Source of the DNA: Armadillidium nasatum
Taxonomy: Eukaryota; Arthropoda; Malacostraca; Isopoda; Armadillidiidae
Length of the DNA stretch: 20,319 bases
Assembly (NCBI GenBank): GCA_009176605.1
Contig: SEYY01022553.1
Location: 1-20,319 of the forward strand
Direction: 5' to 3'
Shown here: in pieces, positions 1 through 14,360 of the stretch
How the letters are laid out: every line of letters begins with the position of its first letter
Numbering within the stretch: position 1 is the first letter of the stretch
The notes under the pieces: generated by a model
Databases searched by the model: none
What the model was told of the DNA's origin: nothing
What the model saw: the letters and a program-made list of their open reading frames with translations, nothing else
Position numbers and translations under genes: made by a program

Positions 1-1206
1 CTGGCCATATGATATGCACCCGGCTTTTTAAAAGTGATACCACCAGGAGGAACGCCCCATAGGAATATAATGACAAGATCCAATAATTCTCGGTAGTCTT
101 CTCGAGGAAACGTTTTAGAAATGGCATCATTCATACATTTTATTATTGTTTCTGCATCACTGCCAATCTTTTGTTTCATTTCAAAGTTCTCAACAGCTGG
201 AAGGAAATTTTTAGCATTAATTTTAGACCAACTACTTTGAAATCTTTTAAATAATGGGATGTCTGGTCCAGAAATAGTGAAATCACTTTTTCAAAAAACT
301 GAACCTAAAATATTTTCAAAGATGTGATGTCGACAACCAAAGTATATTATATTTCGTTCCAGTTTTTGTTCTAATAGAGTACAAGTACCATTAAATTTGC
401 CTGTATTTGAAGCAGTGTATCAAAACAAAATGCCTGTACCTTTGCAACTAAGCCCCATGTCTCCAACGTTTCATAAATCGCTGAAGATATTTCTCTACCT
501 GTAGGAGCTGTTAAATCTGGAACCCCTAGTAACTGTTCTACATTGGTTCCAGAAGCAATTATGTCCAATCTTTCAACTGACTTGCCACTTGCCACTTGCC
601 CAATGAATGGTTAGAACTTCTGTACCTATATCACAAAATATATCTTTTATTCTTTCAGAATACTTCCAGCAGAATAGATTACCTTGGTTTCGAACTGAAG
701 TTTTAATAATTACGTAATATGTTGGATCTATAGAAACGGCTCCCATAAACGTCATTATTAAATGAACAGCGTCTCGCTCACTAATTTTGCATTTATCTTA
801 AGCTGCAGCTAATCGTGGAGTCAATAAATCAATCCTAGCTCGTTTTTTTGGGTTTGCAGAACTTAAAATTTCTTGACGTTCTTCCTGTGTTTCTACATCA
901 TTGTTGCTTAACTCAGATTCTGATGAAAATCTGTGCGAGTCAGAAGCAACGCCCTCCCCTAAAAAATAGAAATATAATTATTTTAAATAACTTAAAGCAT
1001 TCCATAATATAGCAAACGAACAAACTCCATAATAATTATACTTGCATTCAGAAACACCTGCCGAAACAGATGGTTCTTCAAGATTTTTAACCTTTCTTTG
1101 CTCTTCTTTTTCTATTCGTTCTAACCTTCTTTTTTTCAATAGAAGTTCTTTTTCTATCAACACCAATCATTGCACCAGGCCGTTCCTTTTCAAGTTGTTT
1201 GATTAA
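1..1206 (-). pseudogene. Decayed 'gene X', 3' part (FDT..SNTG..CRHH family, perhaps a transposase)
   Basis: On the minus strand this continues the gene begun at 4983, after the piggyBac insertion. Conserved-looking blocks in order are ERPGAMIGVD (about 1160-1190), a Lys/Glu-rich helix (1060-1166), KKRARIDLLTPRLAAA (near 800-850), ERIKDIF, VLTIHW, VEQLLGVPDL, AFCFDT, ASNTG, FGCRHHIFE (about 320-345), SGPDIPLFKRFQ, and FLWGVPPGG at the window edge, where it runs off. I recognise this as a repetitive invertebrate hypothetical-protein family; the FDT/SNTG and CRHH motifs suggest an RNase H-like transposase, but that is inference. Lesions: a frame change near 1150-1165, in-frame stops at 798-800 (TAA) and 291-293 (TGA), a frame change at a triple 7-bp repeat (580-600), and an apparent 1-bp loss near 416-420. 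It is therefore non-functional. Confidence 0.75.
959..1057 (-). other. Probable 99-bp intron in gene X
   Basis: On the minus strand CAG|GTGTTT (exon end 1058) opens the interval and a T-run plus AG closes it at 959-960. Removing it keeps phase: the exon's last G joins GG to make a Gly codon, leading into the SDSHRFSSESEL block. The interval is AT-rich. Splicing is inferred from the signals only. Confidence 0.5.
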
Positions 1207-1223
1207 CCCTAGAATGGTATCGC
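1207..1223 (+). repeat. piggyBac terminal inverted repeat, left
   Basis: CCCTAGAATGGTATCGC next to TTAA at 1203-1206; perfect inverse of 4627-4643. This is the 3' end relative to the transposase gene. Confidence 0.92.
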
Positions 1224-1299
1224 TATTTTTGTATACACTATTGGTAACGACGGGTCAATTGGACCCAGTTTTCAAAAATTAAAAAAAAATATGCTTTTT

Positions 1300-1305
<6 letters not shown>

Positions 1306-1362
<57 letters not shown>
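1306..1362 (+). repeat. Poly(A) run, 57 bp
   Basis: An uninterrupted A-tract in the 3' flank of the piggyBac transposase (poly-T on the coding strand). The surrounding 1267-1630 stretch is A-rich with no coding signal on either strand. Confidence 0.95.
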
Positions 1363-1364
<2 letters not shown>

Positions 1365-1628
1365 CAATAAAAAATGTAAAAAATATAAAAAATTAAAAAA
1401 AACTTAATAATTGAAAATTATATGTTTTCCTTGAAAAATGAGACAACAGTAACAAAAACAAAAAAAAGACATAAACCTCTTGTTCTCACAGAGATGGTGT
1501 TTTGCATAGGCGAAGATAAAGGTTAAGGGGTTTCATCGTGATACTGCACATTCTTCTAGGGCCTAAGTGAACTGTTTGCCTGAGGAGTAAAGATGGAGTA
1601 TATTTAGTAATTCAAAAAGACGATTACT

Positions 1629-2371
<743 letters not shown>

Positions 2372-2382
2372 AATGGTACCTG

Positions 2383-3238
2383 CTATTTTGCACAGTTCAC
2401 ACAAAATGGAAAGATATGTCCTAAGCATACTGCCTTATCACATTTGTGGCAACTGTATCGTGACTTTTTGTCATTGGAGGGTTTACACAACTCACATCTC
2501 TTCCTATTCGAGGTACATTCTCCCATCACTGGCTTATTGCCATCTCTTGTAGGTGAAGGCATAGGGATGGAGAATACATTTCTAATTATTTCTTCAACTT
2601 GGGTTTGTTGAAATGTTAGTCGGTGTTCTGCCCATGGCCTTATAAGATTTATAGCCAATTCCGTCTTATAGTTGCACCTTGGCATTTTTTTTATTACGGT
2701 TGCGAACCATATTGTCGTTATGTATTATCCACGAATTTATGACACATGCATTAATCATTCCAAAGAATACACATAACGGCCACCGTTTTGTTTTTCTTCC
2801 ACATGAATATATTGCACACATTTGATCAAATGAGTCAACTCCACCTTTGGTTCTATTATAGTACTCAATAATTTCAGGTTTTCCAGACTGTCCCAGTGTA
2901 AGTTGTGAGTGCATTGAAGACAGGAGAAGCACTACCTTCTTCTTTGTTTTTGAAGTTGCTGGTACATATGACACCAAAGTCATTTCTCTGATGTACAAAA
3001 AGGCACTTGACCCAATCTCTCTGTTTTGCTTCTCCTTCATTTCCGTTGGGATTTCCTCCTTGTTGCCTTTTATTGTACCGACTAGCGTCATTCCATAGTT
3101 GTTGAGGAGGTCAAGCACTAAGGGAATTGACGTGAACCAATTATCGGTTGTAACATTTCTATTTGATTTATGGAATGGTTTTGTAATCTTCTTAGTGAAG
3201 TAATGGCTCAGAATCTGAAGAATTAATGTCAACGGGAT
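2383..3238 (-). pseudogene. piggyBac transposase (DDE_Tnp_1_7), C-terminal half, frameshifted
   Basis: The minus-strand reading from about 3238 gives NVTTDNWFTSIPLVLDLL, holding the Asp equivalent to the second catalytic residue of piggyBac (D346 in the moth protein), and later GGVDSFDQM, holding the last two (D447, D450). Next comes the W-rich FFGMINACVINSWIIH block. An 8-T run on the plus strand (2685-2692) coincides with a frame change into RPWAEHRLTF and the C-terminal Cys-rich domain (CELC, CHKC, CVNC), ending at a stop at 2383-2385. The segment that should carry the first catalytic Asp (D268) and about 200 or more preceding residues is absent: DSSDSEPLLH-like acidic codons lie almost directly before the KPFHKSNRNV block. 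The enzyme cannot be active. Confidence 0.9.
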
Positions 3239-3240
3239 TA

Positions 3241-3760
3241 CCCCAAATCGTCGACAGGAAAAGTAATCGACAGGTCAAAGGGCCGACACTTTTGAAAAAA
3301 ACATTAACAAAATTTTCTCACTTGTCCAAAACGTCGACAACTTTTTTGGTAAGGTCAAAGGGCCGACAACTTTTTTTTATAACTTGTCCAAATCGTCGAC
3401 ACTATAAATCGATATCGATTAATCGAAAGATATATATCATCATCACTCACGGGTCGGGGTGTACGTGGGGCAGAGCCCCCCGTAGACAAATGTTCGTGTG
3501 CCATGCATCTACTAAAATAATATATTAAAAATAAAAAAAATCTATTCATAATTATTATAATAATAAAATTTAAAAATAGGCTTACGTATCGATTGTATCG
3601 AAATAAAAAAAAATACGATGTTGGTCAAACAGCCGACACATTTTTTTCACGTGTCCAAAACGTCGACACGTTGAAATTGAAAAGAAAAGTGATCGACACA
3701 TTTTTTTCAAAAGTGTCGGCCCTTTGACCTGTCGACTACTTTTCCTGTCGACGATTTGGG
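3241..3760. mobile_element. 520-bp TA-flanked inverted-repeat element with GTCGACA motif arrays
   Basis: Imperfect terminal inverted repeats of about 55 bp: the left starts CCCCAAATCGTCGACAGG, the right (inverted) CCCAAATCGTCGACAGG, both continuing through GGTCAAAGGGCCGACAC. TA lies on each side (3239-3240, 3761-3762), suggesting a TA target duplication as in Tc1/mariner. The interior repeats TTGTCCAAA(A/T)CGTCGACA and GGTCAAAGGGCCGACA several times in both halves, plus ATCGAT-rich sequence and a GTGGGGCAGAGCCCC palindrome at 3460-3480. No transposase is encoded. It sits in the N-terminal part of the piggyBac transposase gene, so it is younger than that insertion. Confidence 0.8.
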
Positions 3761-3762
3761 TA

Positions 3763-3820
3763 TAGCGCCAATGTCAAAAGCAGACTCTATATCCACTTGG
3801 GTAAATTTTCTTTTGGCCAT
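3763..3820 (-). pseudogene. piggyBac transposase N-terminal fragment
   Basis: The minus-strand ATG at 3818-3820 opens MAKRKFTQVDIESAFDIGA, which runs into the 520-bp element at 3760. An acidic NPVDINSSDSEP stretch appears on the other side in another frame. N-terminal acidic, low-complexity sequence is usual for this superfamily. The start is supported by the good context (A at -3) and by lying outside the (TTA)n array. The upstream 820 bp to the right end would be leader. Confidence 0.55.
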
Positions 3821-3829
3821 TATAAAATA

Positions 3830-3832
<3 letters not shown>

Positions 3833-3875
<43 letters not shown>
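3833..3875. repeat. (TTA)n microsatellite
   Basis: About 14 TTA/ATT units just upstream of the piggyBac transposase start codon. Confidence 0.95.
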
Positions 3876-3876
<1 letters not shown>

Positions 3877-3895
3877 ACCTAAGAAAAAAAATTAA

Positions 3896-4006
<111 letters not shown>

Positions 4007-4626
4007 ATTGGAAGAGCTTTGATTTGGGCGATGATAAATAATTGACGATCAAGCAATGATGTTGGATGTTCTAGGATGATGGTGAGATTATAAAGCTTGA
4101 GTAAATGCTATGATTTCTGACTCCAAATATAATTGCAAATTGATTAGTTTTACAAAAAGTATTATAAAGTATATGCACAATTATGGTAAGATATATAATC
4201 GTCGGTTAGAAGAGCCAGTAAAAATGAGAGAGAATGAACAACATGTCTGACTAACAGAAAGGCTAATAACGAAACTGAATGACGATGCGGAAATCGTTTG
4301 AATTTGAGGTTGAGGGGGTTAGGGGTAGGTGGATGCCTAAAGGGGAATCGGTAAGTGGAGCGAGAGACTTGTTGTTGCGAAGTACCATAAAGTAACGAAA
4401 ATTTATATTTTTCAACAAGTTAATTTCACCCTACAGTATTGGTAATGGCGGGTCAAAATGACCCAAAATGCAAAATATAACGAAAACGGTTCAAGCTAGA
4501 AAGAAATTTTACCTACCCTCTTCTATATTACTTCAAATGATGAAGCTATATGAGACCTCATGAAATTATCATAACACACTTTTCTGGAATGTTAAGTTAA
4601 AACCAACGCTGGGTCAAATTGACCCG

Positions 4627-4643
4627 GCGATACCATTCTAGGG
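4627..4643 (-). repeat. piggyBac terminal inverted repeat, right
   Basis: Inverse of 1207-1223, followed by TTAA at 4644-4647. It continues inward into GGGTCAAATTGACCC (4613-4627), which the left end has only about 25 bp further in (1251-1266). Confidence 0.92.
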
Positions 4644-4983
4644 TTAAAAAATTGCTTGTCTTCTTCGATACTCATCATTTGCAAAGCATTTTGATGTGCT
4701 ACGTCAAATAGGTCATCCAGAGTGTTTCGAAATTTCAGTCATTTAATTTTGATTATTTTGCTACTTTTATTCTTGTCTTTGACCAATATCTTCCAGGAAT
4801 CATATAAATTCTTAAGTTTACTTCTGCATTTTTGTGGTTCTTGTACCGGGATTTTTGCTTTCTTCCAAAAAACTAGACATTCTTCCACGACAAGTGCTGC
4901 ACTATCATCAAGAGTCATTTTTAAGATGAGCATGTTATAAAATAAAACACGTAAACAATCTCCTTGCGATTGCAATTTACTAC
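4644..4983 (-). pseudogene. Decayed 'gene X', 5' exon
   Basis: The minus-strand reading begins after a possible splice acceptor (AG at 4984-4985) and gives SKLQSQGDCLRVLF, then VVEECLVFWKKAKIP, a CRSKLKNLYDSW block and DDLFDVAHQNAL, ending in MMSIEEDKQF exactly at the TTAA where the piggyBac element enters. An in-frame TGA at 4739-4741 interrupts it. The reading resumes at 1206 with LIKQLEKERPGAM, but the T-run at the junction (six T) leaves the two halves one base out of phase. The order of blocks matches the family I recall, so both halves belong to one former gene. No promoter is visible; more 5' exons could lie beyond 4984. Confidence 0.7.
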
Positions 4984-5080
4984 CTGTTATTTGATGTTTA
5001 AAATATAATATTAAATACCTCCTTTCTTAAATTCGACGCATTTTTAAGCAAATTAAAAGAGTCTGTAATGACAAATTTGT

Positions 5081-5214
5081 TTTATAGCTACCACAAGCAA
5101 ACACAGTGAACTGAAACAAAAATATTGAAAAAGATACTTCTAAATAAATATTTTTACTATTTTATAGTTACCACAAGTGAACACAGTTCAACACACACTG
5201 AACTGATGCAAAGT
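5081..5214 (+). repeat. Direct repeat pair, 80-bp period
   Basis: TTTATAGCTACCACAAG at 5081 recurs as TTTATAGTTACCACAAG at 5161, each followed by a CACAG..GAACTGA stretch. The second copy ends in an inverted repeat CAGTTCA/TGAACTG (7-bp arms, 8-bp loop). The wider 4984-5567 interval has no other recognisable feature. Confidence 0.6.
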
Positions 5215-5567
5215 TATCAAAGCTATGGTAAAAGATAGGATTAAGGCTAAAACCGAATGAAATGACACTTCGGGAGTATATAAATAAGGTCGAAAGTAAC
5301 AAATTATTCTCAATAAAACTTGTTGGCAACTCAACGAGAGAAATATGAGGGATAAGAAGTACTGGAATTTATTGCCCTACAGTCACTTAATCATTAGGGG
5401 GAATTGGGGAAAAATGTATTTGACAATTTTTCCTTAACAAGTAAAAGTAAAATTTTGTTTTGTTTTGATGAATTTTAGGTGGCAAGCGCCACGATTGAGC
5501 TTATCTTTGGTAGATAATACCATACTGACATAATGTTCAAATGAAACGTTAAAAAAGATTTGAGTTC

Positions 5568-5894
5568 TTGATACCATTTCTAAATATTTCAGAAACTGAA
5601 GTCCCCATATATCTAGCAAACATCTCTTTAGGAGAAATTGGAAAGAGCCATTTATATTTATATATGAATGTTCACCACAGTACTCATCTCACTAGGAGCC
5701 TGTTTCCGTGTGAATACAAGGAGGTATGGGCGGCCGTGGTGAGGTTATTTATTCAAGGCTCTGATATTCAAAGACCAAAAAGGGCAGCCATGGCACCCAG
5801 CAATTTTGAAAAATTTATTTTTTTGAAAGGGAATGTGACACTGTTCAGAATGGAAGAGAAGAGCTACGAGGAGGAAGAGATAATAGATAATTGA
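5568..5894 (+). CDS. Unrecognised open frame, 108 residues
   Basis: An open frame starting ATG, containing KEVWAAVVRLFIQGSDIQ and ending in an acidic tail (MEEKSYEEEEIIDN). Two AATAAA-type signals follow the stop within 15 bp (5895-5910). I recognise no domain, signal peptide or membrane segment. Part of it (5638-5668) resembles non-coding sequence at 10351-10379, which suggests a repeat rather than a gene. Confidence 0.2.
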   Translation: MIPFLNISETEVPIYLANISLGEIGKSHLYLYMNVHHSTHLTRSLFPCEYKEVWAAVVRLFIQGSDIQRPKRAAMAPSNFEKFIFLKGNVTLFRMEEKSYEEEEIIDN

Positions 5895-5982
5895 ATAAAT
5901 AAAATTAAAATCTTTCTAAGTTTTTGTTTTATATTTATTTGCATCTTTCAAATAAAATATAAAAATAATTCATCTTTATATA

Positions 5983-6177
5983 TTTGCGCTCTGATTTTTT
6001 TTTTTTTTTTTTTTGCTCCTAAATTTGCGCTTTAAAAAAATTTTGATTTGAGGACATGTGCGCTTGCAGACAAAATTTTTGAAAAAATGGTCGCTTTTGT
6101 GTTTGTGCACTAAGTTTTTTTCAATTTGCTTTATTGCATTTGCGCTCTAAAGTTTAAAATTTGCGCCCCCACCTTTG

Positions 6178-6181
<4 letters not shown>
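5983..6181. repeat. Degenerate TTTGCGC-motif cluster, possible transposon end
   Basis: TTTGCGC occurs at 5983, 6024, 6139 and 6160, usually followed by TCTAAA or TTTAAA, with a further GTGCGCTTGC near 6058 and an 18-T run. The cluster ends in GCGCCCCCACCTTTG just before a (TA)n array; inverted, this reads CAAAGGTGGGGGCGC, like the CA(g/a)(a/g)GGTGGGC ends of many hAT elements. No matching left end was found upstream. Confidence 0.4.

Positions 6182-6270
<89 letters not shown>
6182..6270. repeat. (TA)n microsatellite, about 89 bp
   Basis: Pure TA run at the 5' boundary of the plus-strand LINE remnant. Confidence 0.98.
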
Positions 6271-6273
<3 letters not shown>

Positions 6274-6274
6274 G

Positions 6275-7704
<1,430 letters not shown>

Positions 7705-7739
7705 TTCTTCTGGTGGGTAAATGTCACCCACCAGAAGAA
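7705..7739. other. Perfect 14-bp-arm hairpin, 3' stem-loop of LINE copy 2
   Basis: TTCTTCTGGTGGGT (7705-7718), a 7-base loop, then its exact inverse (7726-7739). On the minus strand this is the terminal stem-loop of LINE copy 2, and CCCACCAGAGAA at 7391-7402 is the matching 3' element of copy 1, one base different. Its place next to the tail suggests the RNA structure recognised by the LINE's own reverse transcriptase. Confidence 0.75.
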
Positions 7740-9107
7740 ATACCCACACACACACTAGACTTGGATGATTATATGGAGGTCCAAATTAAAAATCAACATG
7801 AACCTTTACAAGGTTTTTGAAGATGTGCAAGTAAAAAGAAGATTAATAATAGAGGTAAGTTTGAAATCAGTTAAACGGATGAGACTTTGTAGAAAGACAA
7901 GTCGCACGAAATTTTTGTTTCAATGTGATTAGAGTTCAGAAGAATAGTGTCCATTTTAATAGCGATAGTAAAGAGAAACTTGAGTAGCAAAAAGGGACTG
8001 GAGAATTCGTGAGAGTGAAAGCGAAAAGAAGATAATCTTTAGCAAACCATACAGAGGCAAACAACACCCATAAAGAACAAACGATGGAGTGGCACAGAGA
8101 AATTCCGAAGGTGATCCAAAACACCCAACCTCTAAGAAACATGTTTTGAAACAGAAGTAATGTGATCCTTCAAAGAAATATTTCAAGAAAAGAAAACTTC
8201 TTGAATATTAAGAAAATACGAAAGGTTTTAGGTGTGTTTTGAATGAAAATGTCATTGTTGTATGGAAAGTTGCGTCATAAAGACAATGAAAGAACTGAAT
8301 TATTGATTCACTAAGAACAACCAAGTTATTTCTGCTCCAAATTAGAAATATGATAAAATTCAGAAGTTAGCTGCTCCAAGGCTTCAATCCCAGAGCAAAT
8401 TAACTACTTATTGAGATCGATATAACATTGATAGAAGTAATGAAAGAAGGAGTCTACGGAATAGGAGATTGATAGGTGATGGAGACTGTACGAAAGAGGT
8501 CATTAATGAAAAATAGGAAAAAACTTGGGAATGGAACAGTATTGAGAAACTCCACTATTAATAGATGTAAAGAATGAATAGAACTATCTACAACAACAGA
8601 TATTAAACAACCAGAAAGGATGTCAGAGGGAAGGCTTGTTATCAAAAAGCTTTTGCACCTGAATTTTAATTAAGAACAATATTTGAAGCCTAGAAAAAGA
8701 GTGGTGGTGTTCAACAAAGTAGAAATTAGATAAAGACTAACAATTAACGAAGAAAAAGAGCTTTCACCAGGGCAATTTATCTGCTAAATCTCGGAAGCAA
8801 AAACCCCTTCTCCGGATTCCGAAAGATCTCAAGTCATGAAGATAAGAGAAATTTTTGTGGGGTATCGTTTAGATCAAATCACCACAAGCATTTCCGAGGA
8901 AGGGTTATTCTTCTTTTCTGCTGTTTTTTTTTAATCAAAAGTAATGTAAGAGTATGCCCTTGTAAATCTACGAAAGATTTGTGAATAATGGAGGAGGGTG
9001 GTGTGAATGTGGTCACTACAGTGTAAGTAAAGGGTACGCTAGAGATACTCTCTGAAAAGATGAAAAGCAAAAGGAACGAGCCAAAAGGAACGAGTACATC
9101 GGAAAGA

Positions 9108-9110
<3 letters not shown>
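7740..9110 (-). mobile_element. LINE copy 2 (same family as copy 1), inverted and decayed
   Basis: Minus-strand readings recover the same blocks as copy 1: SGCLISVVVDSS then FLFFINDL (8480-8620; usual form SVVVDG and FLLFINDLL), NLVVLSESIIQFFH (about 8275-8330), EGSHYFCFKTCF and CATPSFVLYGCCLPLYG (8040-8170), aligning with copy 1's CNLSWKDHITS and GCCSPLYG, and CLSTKSHPF (7880-7905) aligning with RLSTQSHPF. The two also match at DNA level over much of this length. Minus-strand sequence from about 8700 to 9110 probably belongs to the upstream part but shows no block I can name. Multiple stops and frameshifts; the catalytic box is not recognisable. Confidence 0.78.

Positions 9111-9111
<1 letters not shown>

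Positions 9112-9192
<81 letters not shown>
9112..9192. repeat. (TA)n microsatellite, about 81 bp
   Basis: Pure TA run at the 5' boundary of LINE copy 2; just before it, AAAAGGAACGAG is repeated in tandem (9069-9094). Confidence 0.97.
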
Positions 9193-9195
<3 letters not shown>

Positions 9196-9239
9196 GAATA
9201 ACATAGAGCCGTCCAGAGCGATATGATAGGTTTGCCATT

Positions 9240-9349
9240 TAATTCGCTCTTTCCGTGTTTTATCTTTTCAGACTACCTTGATTTTAATACCTGTATACTC
9301 CCAACTTTGGTGGAAATTAGTGAGCCTCTCGCCTTTGTATCTCGCTGGA

Positions 9350-9352
<3 letters not shown>
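9240..9352 (+). mobile_element. LINE copy 3, 3' end only
   Basis: The last 55 or so bases (CCCAACTTTGGTGGAAATT..., then GCCTCTCGCCTTTG, then CTGGAGAA) align with the final bases of copy 1 (CCCCAACTCTGTTGAAAATT..., CCTCTGGCCTTTT, CCAGAGAA), and both run straight into (TA)n. The start is uncertain. Severe 5' truncation is normal for LINE copies. Confidence 0.6.

Positions 9353-9424
<72 letters not shown>
9352..9424. repeat. (TA)n microsatellite, about 73 bp
   Basis: Pure TA run lying between the 3' ends of plus-strand LINE copy 3 and the minus-strand LINE at 9425-9960. Confidence 0.97.
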
Positions 9425-9425
<1 letters not shown>

Positions 9426-9960
9426 TTTTTTTTAAACCTTCTCACCCCCTGACCACCCCACACTGAGGTGGCCACACTTCGCTGATGAAGCCGCCCGCAG
9501 CAGTCGGCCTCCTCCAGAGATCATTCAAGGTAGTGATGTCCCAGAAGATTCTGGGGCGAGAATTGGAGGGACAGTGTAATAGAAAGTGTGATTCAGTCTC
9601 CGGGGCCTCACGCATCTGGTACAAGTGGGAGATGTTATCTCGTTTATATTGTATTTATGTTTGTATTGTTGTAAGTTTGGGTGGTGCCCACATCTCAACC
9701 TTGCTAAGGAGATTTGTGAGCGTCTTGGGAGGTTGCTGAAGTCGGGGTTTATTTCGGGAGGGGGTGTGTTAAGGATGTTGTTTGGTGGTCTGTTTATCAA
9801 GTAGGAATCCATTAGTTGAGTGTGAATATGTTTGGTTATTGTGGTATTGAGAGGGGGTGGGAGGATGTGATTTAGGATTGGTTTGTAGAAGGTAGCTGTG
9901 GATGATGGAGGTTGTTTTAGTATGTGTTTGGTAGGTTGGAGGAGAGTTATGTGGCATGGG
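9425..9960 (-). mobile_element. Second LINE family (Jockey-like), C-terminal and 3' end, decayed
   Basis: Minus-strand readings give THTKTTSIIHSYL, then SYLINRPPNNILNTPPPEIN, LPRRSQISLARLRCGHHPN, a Cys/His tail SPTCTRC, and in another frame APETESHFLLHCPSNSRPR followed by TLNDLWRRPTAAGGF. This LPR..L..LR.GH..L...L plus C..C..PET..H.LL.C arrangement is the region after RNase H in many arthropod non-LTR elements. A frameshift lies between SPTC and APETE near 9610. The 3' end is an A-run (minus strand, 9425-9434) that runs into (TA)n. GC content is noticeably higher than in its surroundings, as expected of a younger or foreign insertion. Confidence 0.8.
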
Positions 9961-9962
9961 TG

Positions 9963-10067
<105 letters not shown>

Positions 10068-10362
10068 TTGTGAGGGTGTACGTATTAAATTCCTTATTTA
10101 TTTATTTAGTTTTGGATTTACTTGTTTTCAAACTTTAATATTTTTATTGCTGTTCAAATAATCTTTTTTGACGCCACTTCTATCTGGCGCTCGGGCATGC
10201 AGTACCTCTGCCAAGATCAAGTTAAGCCTCTGCCTAGAGCTTTTCGCCATCACCCTCCAATCCAAAATTTTATTGTGAAGGACTCTTGGGGCATATATAT
10301 GACCATAAAATTGTGAAGTGTTAAACTTTTCTGAAATTTGTTGATTTCATTTGGAAAGAGCC

Positions 10363-13160
<2,798 letters not shown>

Positions 13161-13346
13161 TTAGGGGTTATTATATACCAAACGAAAAGTAATAATGTGT
13201 AGATGATGAATTTGTTATTAAAAATTGTACCAAATGATGTTATAAAAAATTATTACCAAAAGAAAGGAAAATTATGATAAAAATTGTCAACATTTTAGTA
13301 AGATAACTGATAGAAAATAGGCTCTAGAATAAAATTTAATGATTAA

Positions 13347-14356
13347 GGGGACCCTTGGATTTCACAGCTTTTTTTATTTTTTTAATCGATTTGGCTGAAA
13401 TTTTTAATTTGCATAGCTTTTTTCCCGGTGAAAAAAGCTCTATTTTTAGTGTTTTTATGAGTCTATAACGGTTTCATAGTTTCATAGAATAATGCTCTGG
13501 TCATTATTCAAAAAAAAAAAAAGAAATAGATCTAAAAAAAATTTTTTCCACGTGAGATGAAAATTGGCCTAAACAATCTTAGCCCCAATCTTTGATTAAA
13601 TTTGCAATCAATTTTTGATATCACGTCCAAAAAAAACATTTATTTATTTAAAAAAAAATTTTTTTTTTTTGAAATTTTTTTTACCCTTTCGGAGAAAAAA
13701 ATTATTTAAAAAAAATCCTATTCGAGCATTTTGATTAAATTTGGACATTGTTTAGAGGAGAGATAAGGTCTACAACATTTATTTAGAGCATTATTAAATG
13801 CTAATTGTTTGAAGGAAGGTATAGCCTCTCAAACTTTTGAAATTTTTGAAAATTTTCTAAAAATGGACCTTTTTTGAGAGATCATATCTCGAAACAAACA
13901 AATCAAATCGAACAAAGTATAAAGAAGAATTTGTAGTCCAAACACTCTTCTATAAGTATGCGAAAATTTATTTACGTAGTAATTATACTTTTTTTTAAAA
14001 TATTTTTCCTCGAAAATTTGAATTTTTTTTTTTCCAAAAAATAATTTCTTTCGACAGTGAGTTAGTCTTGGACTAATACTGTTTTTTGTGTAACTCTGGG
14101 AGCAAAATTCTATCAGAAATTTTTGTAGCCAATAGAATAAGGAACATATTTTCCAAATTTCAGACCAAAAATTTTTTTTATGTGGCTTCACCGTAGATTT
14201 AAATTTTGAAAAACATTCCCATATAACTGCTAAACATTAAATCTCTCGTAAAAACGTTAGGAATCGACTATTTTAATCGGGAAAAAAGCTATATATACTG
14301 AAATTTTCAGGAGAATCGATTGAAAATTTAAATTAAAATGAAATCCAAGGGTCCCC
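13347..14356. mobile_element. 1,010-bp non-autonomous inverted-repeat element flanked by TTAA
   Basis: The ends are perfect 18-bp inverted repeats, GGGGACCCTTGGATTTCA, each abutting TTAA (13343-13346 and 14357-14360). The similarity continues imperfectly for about 90 bp: AATCGATT, TGAAA.TTT and TAGCTTTTTTCCCG recur at matching distances from both ends. TTAA duplication fits piggyBac or Kolobok elements; the end sequence differs from the piggyBac element at 1207. The interior is A/T-run-rich; a 120-codon Lys/Phe-rich minus-strand open frame at 13829-14191 has no known motif and is probably chance. Confidence 0.85.
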
Positions 14357-14360
14357 TTAA

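Noticed and set aside
3226-3549. Open frames within the 520-bp element
   Set aside because: They read through repeated GTCGACA motifs and inverted ends; no domain and no codon structure.
13829-14191. 120-codon minus-strand open frame inside the 1,010-bp element
   Set aside because: Lys/Phe/Ser-rich composition follows A/T runs, no transposase or other motif, no partner signals.
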